From: Noviherbaspirillum suwonense
GTDB taxonomy: Bacteria > Pseudomonadota > Gammaproteobacteria > Burkholderiales > Burkholderiaceae_D
Assembly (NCBI RefSeq): GCF_900182955.1
Contig: NZ_FXUL01000006.1
Span: 184,194 to 248,193, forward strand
DNA length: 64,000 nucleotides
Direction: 5' to 3'
Shown one piece after another: positions 63,767 to 64,000 of this stretch. How positions within the stretch are numbered: the first letter of the stretch is position 1; each line of letters begins with the position of its first letter. The translations under genes and the position numbers were made by a program. The notes beneath the pieces were generated by a model, which was given only the letters and a program-made list of their open reading frames with translations, was not told where the DNA came from and searched no databases.

Positions 63767-64000
63767 GAATCCCCGTCGATGGTGACACGTCGCCAGTGCC
63801 GAAATCGGATAAAGAAGCGTCCGCTGTCTGAGCGAAGCGAGTTTCGGACGCTTCCCGATTTCGGTGCTGGCGGCGTGTGCACCCCGCGCAGCGGGGCGCC
63901 ATCATCGGGGTCGCCTTCTCTTGCCTACTTCTCTTGGCGAAGCAAGAGAAGTAGGTCGGCTGCCGGGCCGAAACCCGGCTAGGTCGTCCGGCAGGCCAGC
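63762..64000. repeat. Structured dispersed repeat, copy 3 (inverted, cut by the window edge)
   Basis: The first 239 bp match the reverse complement of the right arm of copy 2; from about 63908 to the edge (GGTCGCCTTCTCTTGCCTAC onward) they agree base for base. So copy 3 is oriented opposite to copies 1 and 2. Hairpins: GCCGAAATCGG with CCGATTTCGGTGC around the GAAGCGTCCG stem, CCCCGC-gca-GCGGGG (63883-63897), CTACTTCTCTTG with CAAGAGAAGTAG, and CCGGG/CCCGG. It follows recA and its terminator. Confidence 0.88.

Overview
This 64-kb window is a stretch of chromosome from a GC-rich betaproteobacterium. The gene neighbourhoods (ybgC-tolQRAB-pal, hrcA-nadK-recN-hemH-grpE-dnaK-dnaJ, fur opposite bamE-dapB, hda-HAD-pcnB-folK-panB) are typical of Burkholderiales. 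I would place it in Oxalobacteraceae (Noviherbaspirillum/Herbaspirillum/Massilia-like), but that family-level call is an inference. Codon third positions are so GC-rich that very long antisense open frames appear over most real genes; these are not annotated. No tRNA, rRNA, CRISPR array, transposase or phage gene was seen.

Layout. 1-5.5 kb: the Tol-Pal envelope operon on the minus strand, with ydfG upstream. 5.56-7.6 kb: a promoter and a ZTP (pfl) riboswitch driving glyA, then nrdR. 7.6-12.8 kb: a short degenerate tandem repeat, then a minor-pilin cluster (pilV, pilW, pilX, a short pilY1, pilE, fimT) joined by overlapping start and stop codons. 12.8-14.6 kb: ribD and ribE. 14.6-17 kb: a TolC-like channel, a rhodanese and a Pcm-like methyltransferase. 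17-22.1 kb: a TetR-adaptor-RND efflux operon with a palindromic operator. 22.2-24.7 kb: an unrecognised 523-residue protein, a cysteine-cluster protein and a YceB-like lipoprotein. 24.8-27.5 kb: uppP and recQ.

28.8-32.5 kb: bamE, dapB, tonB, exbB, exbD and a barstar-like gene in one direction, opposite fur. 33-43.2 kb: a metallophosphoesterase, hrcA, a HAD hydrolase, nadK, recN, hemH and the heat-shock genes grpE, dnaK and dnaJ, with two sigma-32-type promoters. 43.2-45.7 kb: a DUF3047 protein, a SelD-type FAD oxidoreductase and a carbonic anhydrase. 46.9-51 kb: panB, folK, pcnB, a HAD-IB phosphatase and hda. 51.3-53.2 kb: purM, a VOC protein and a small unknown. 53.3-57.5 kb: a complete Anbu locus (ATP-grasp, alpha-E, transglutaminase, bacterial proteasome-like Anbu). 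57.5-62 kb: a two-component system with a DUF4212/sodium-solute symporter pair. 62.2-63.4 kb: recA under a LexA box.

The most unusual content is non-coding. Three copies of a roughly 610-bp structured repeat lie at about 27.84-28.44, 45.89-46.50 and 63.76-64.0 kb (the last cut by the window edge and in the opposite orientation). Each is built of two inverted arms carrying several hairpins. Arms differ in sequence but keep pairing through compensatory changes, and the main apices carry the heptamer GCGAAGC. Each is embedded in arrays of GTTGC-type short repeats that point inward from both sides. The two complete copies sit between convergent genes, and the third follows the recA terminator. 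I know of no assigned function for this element.
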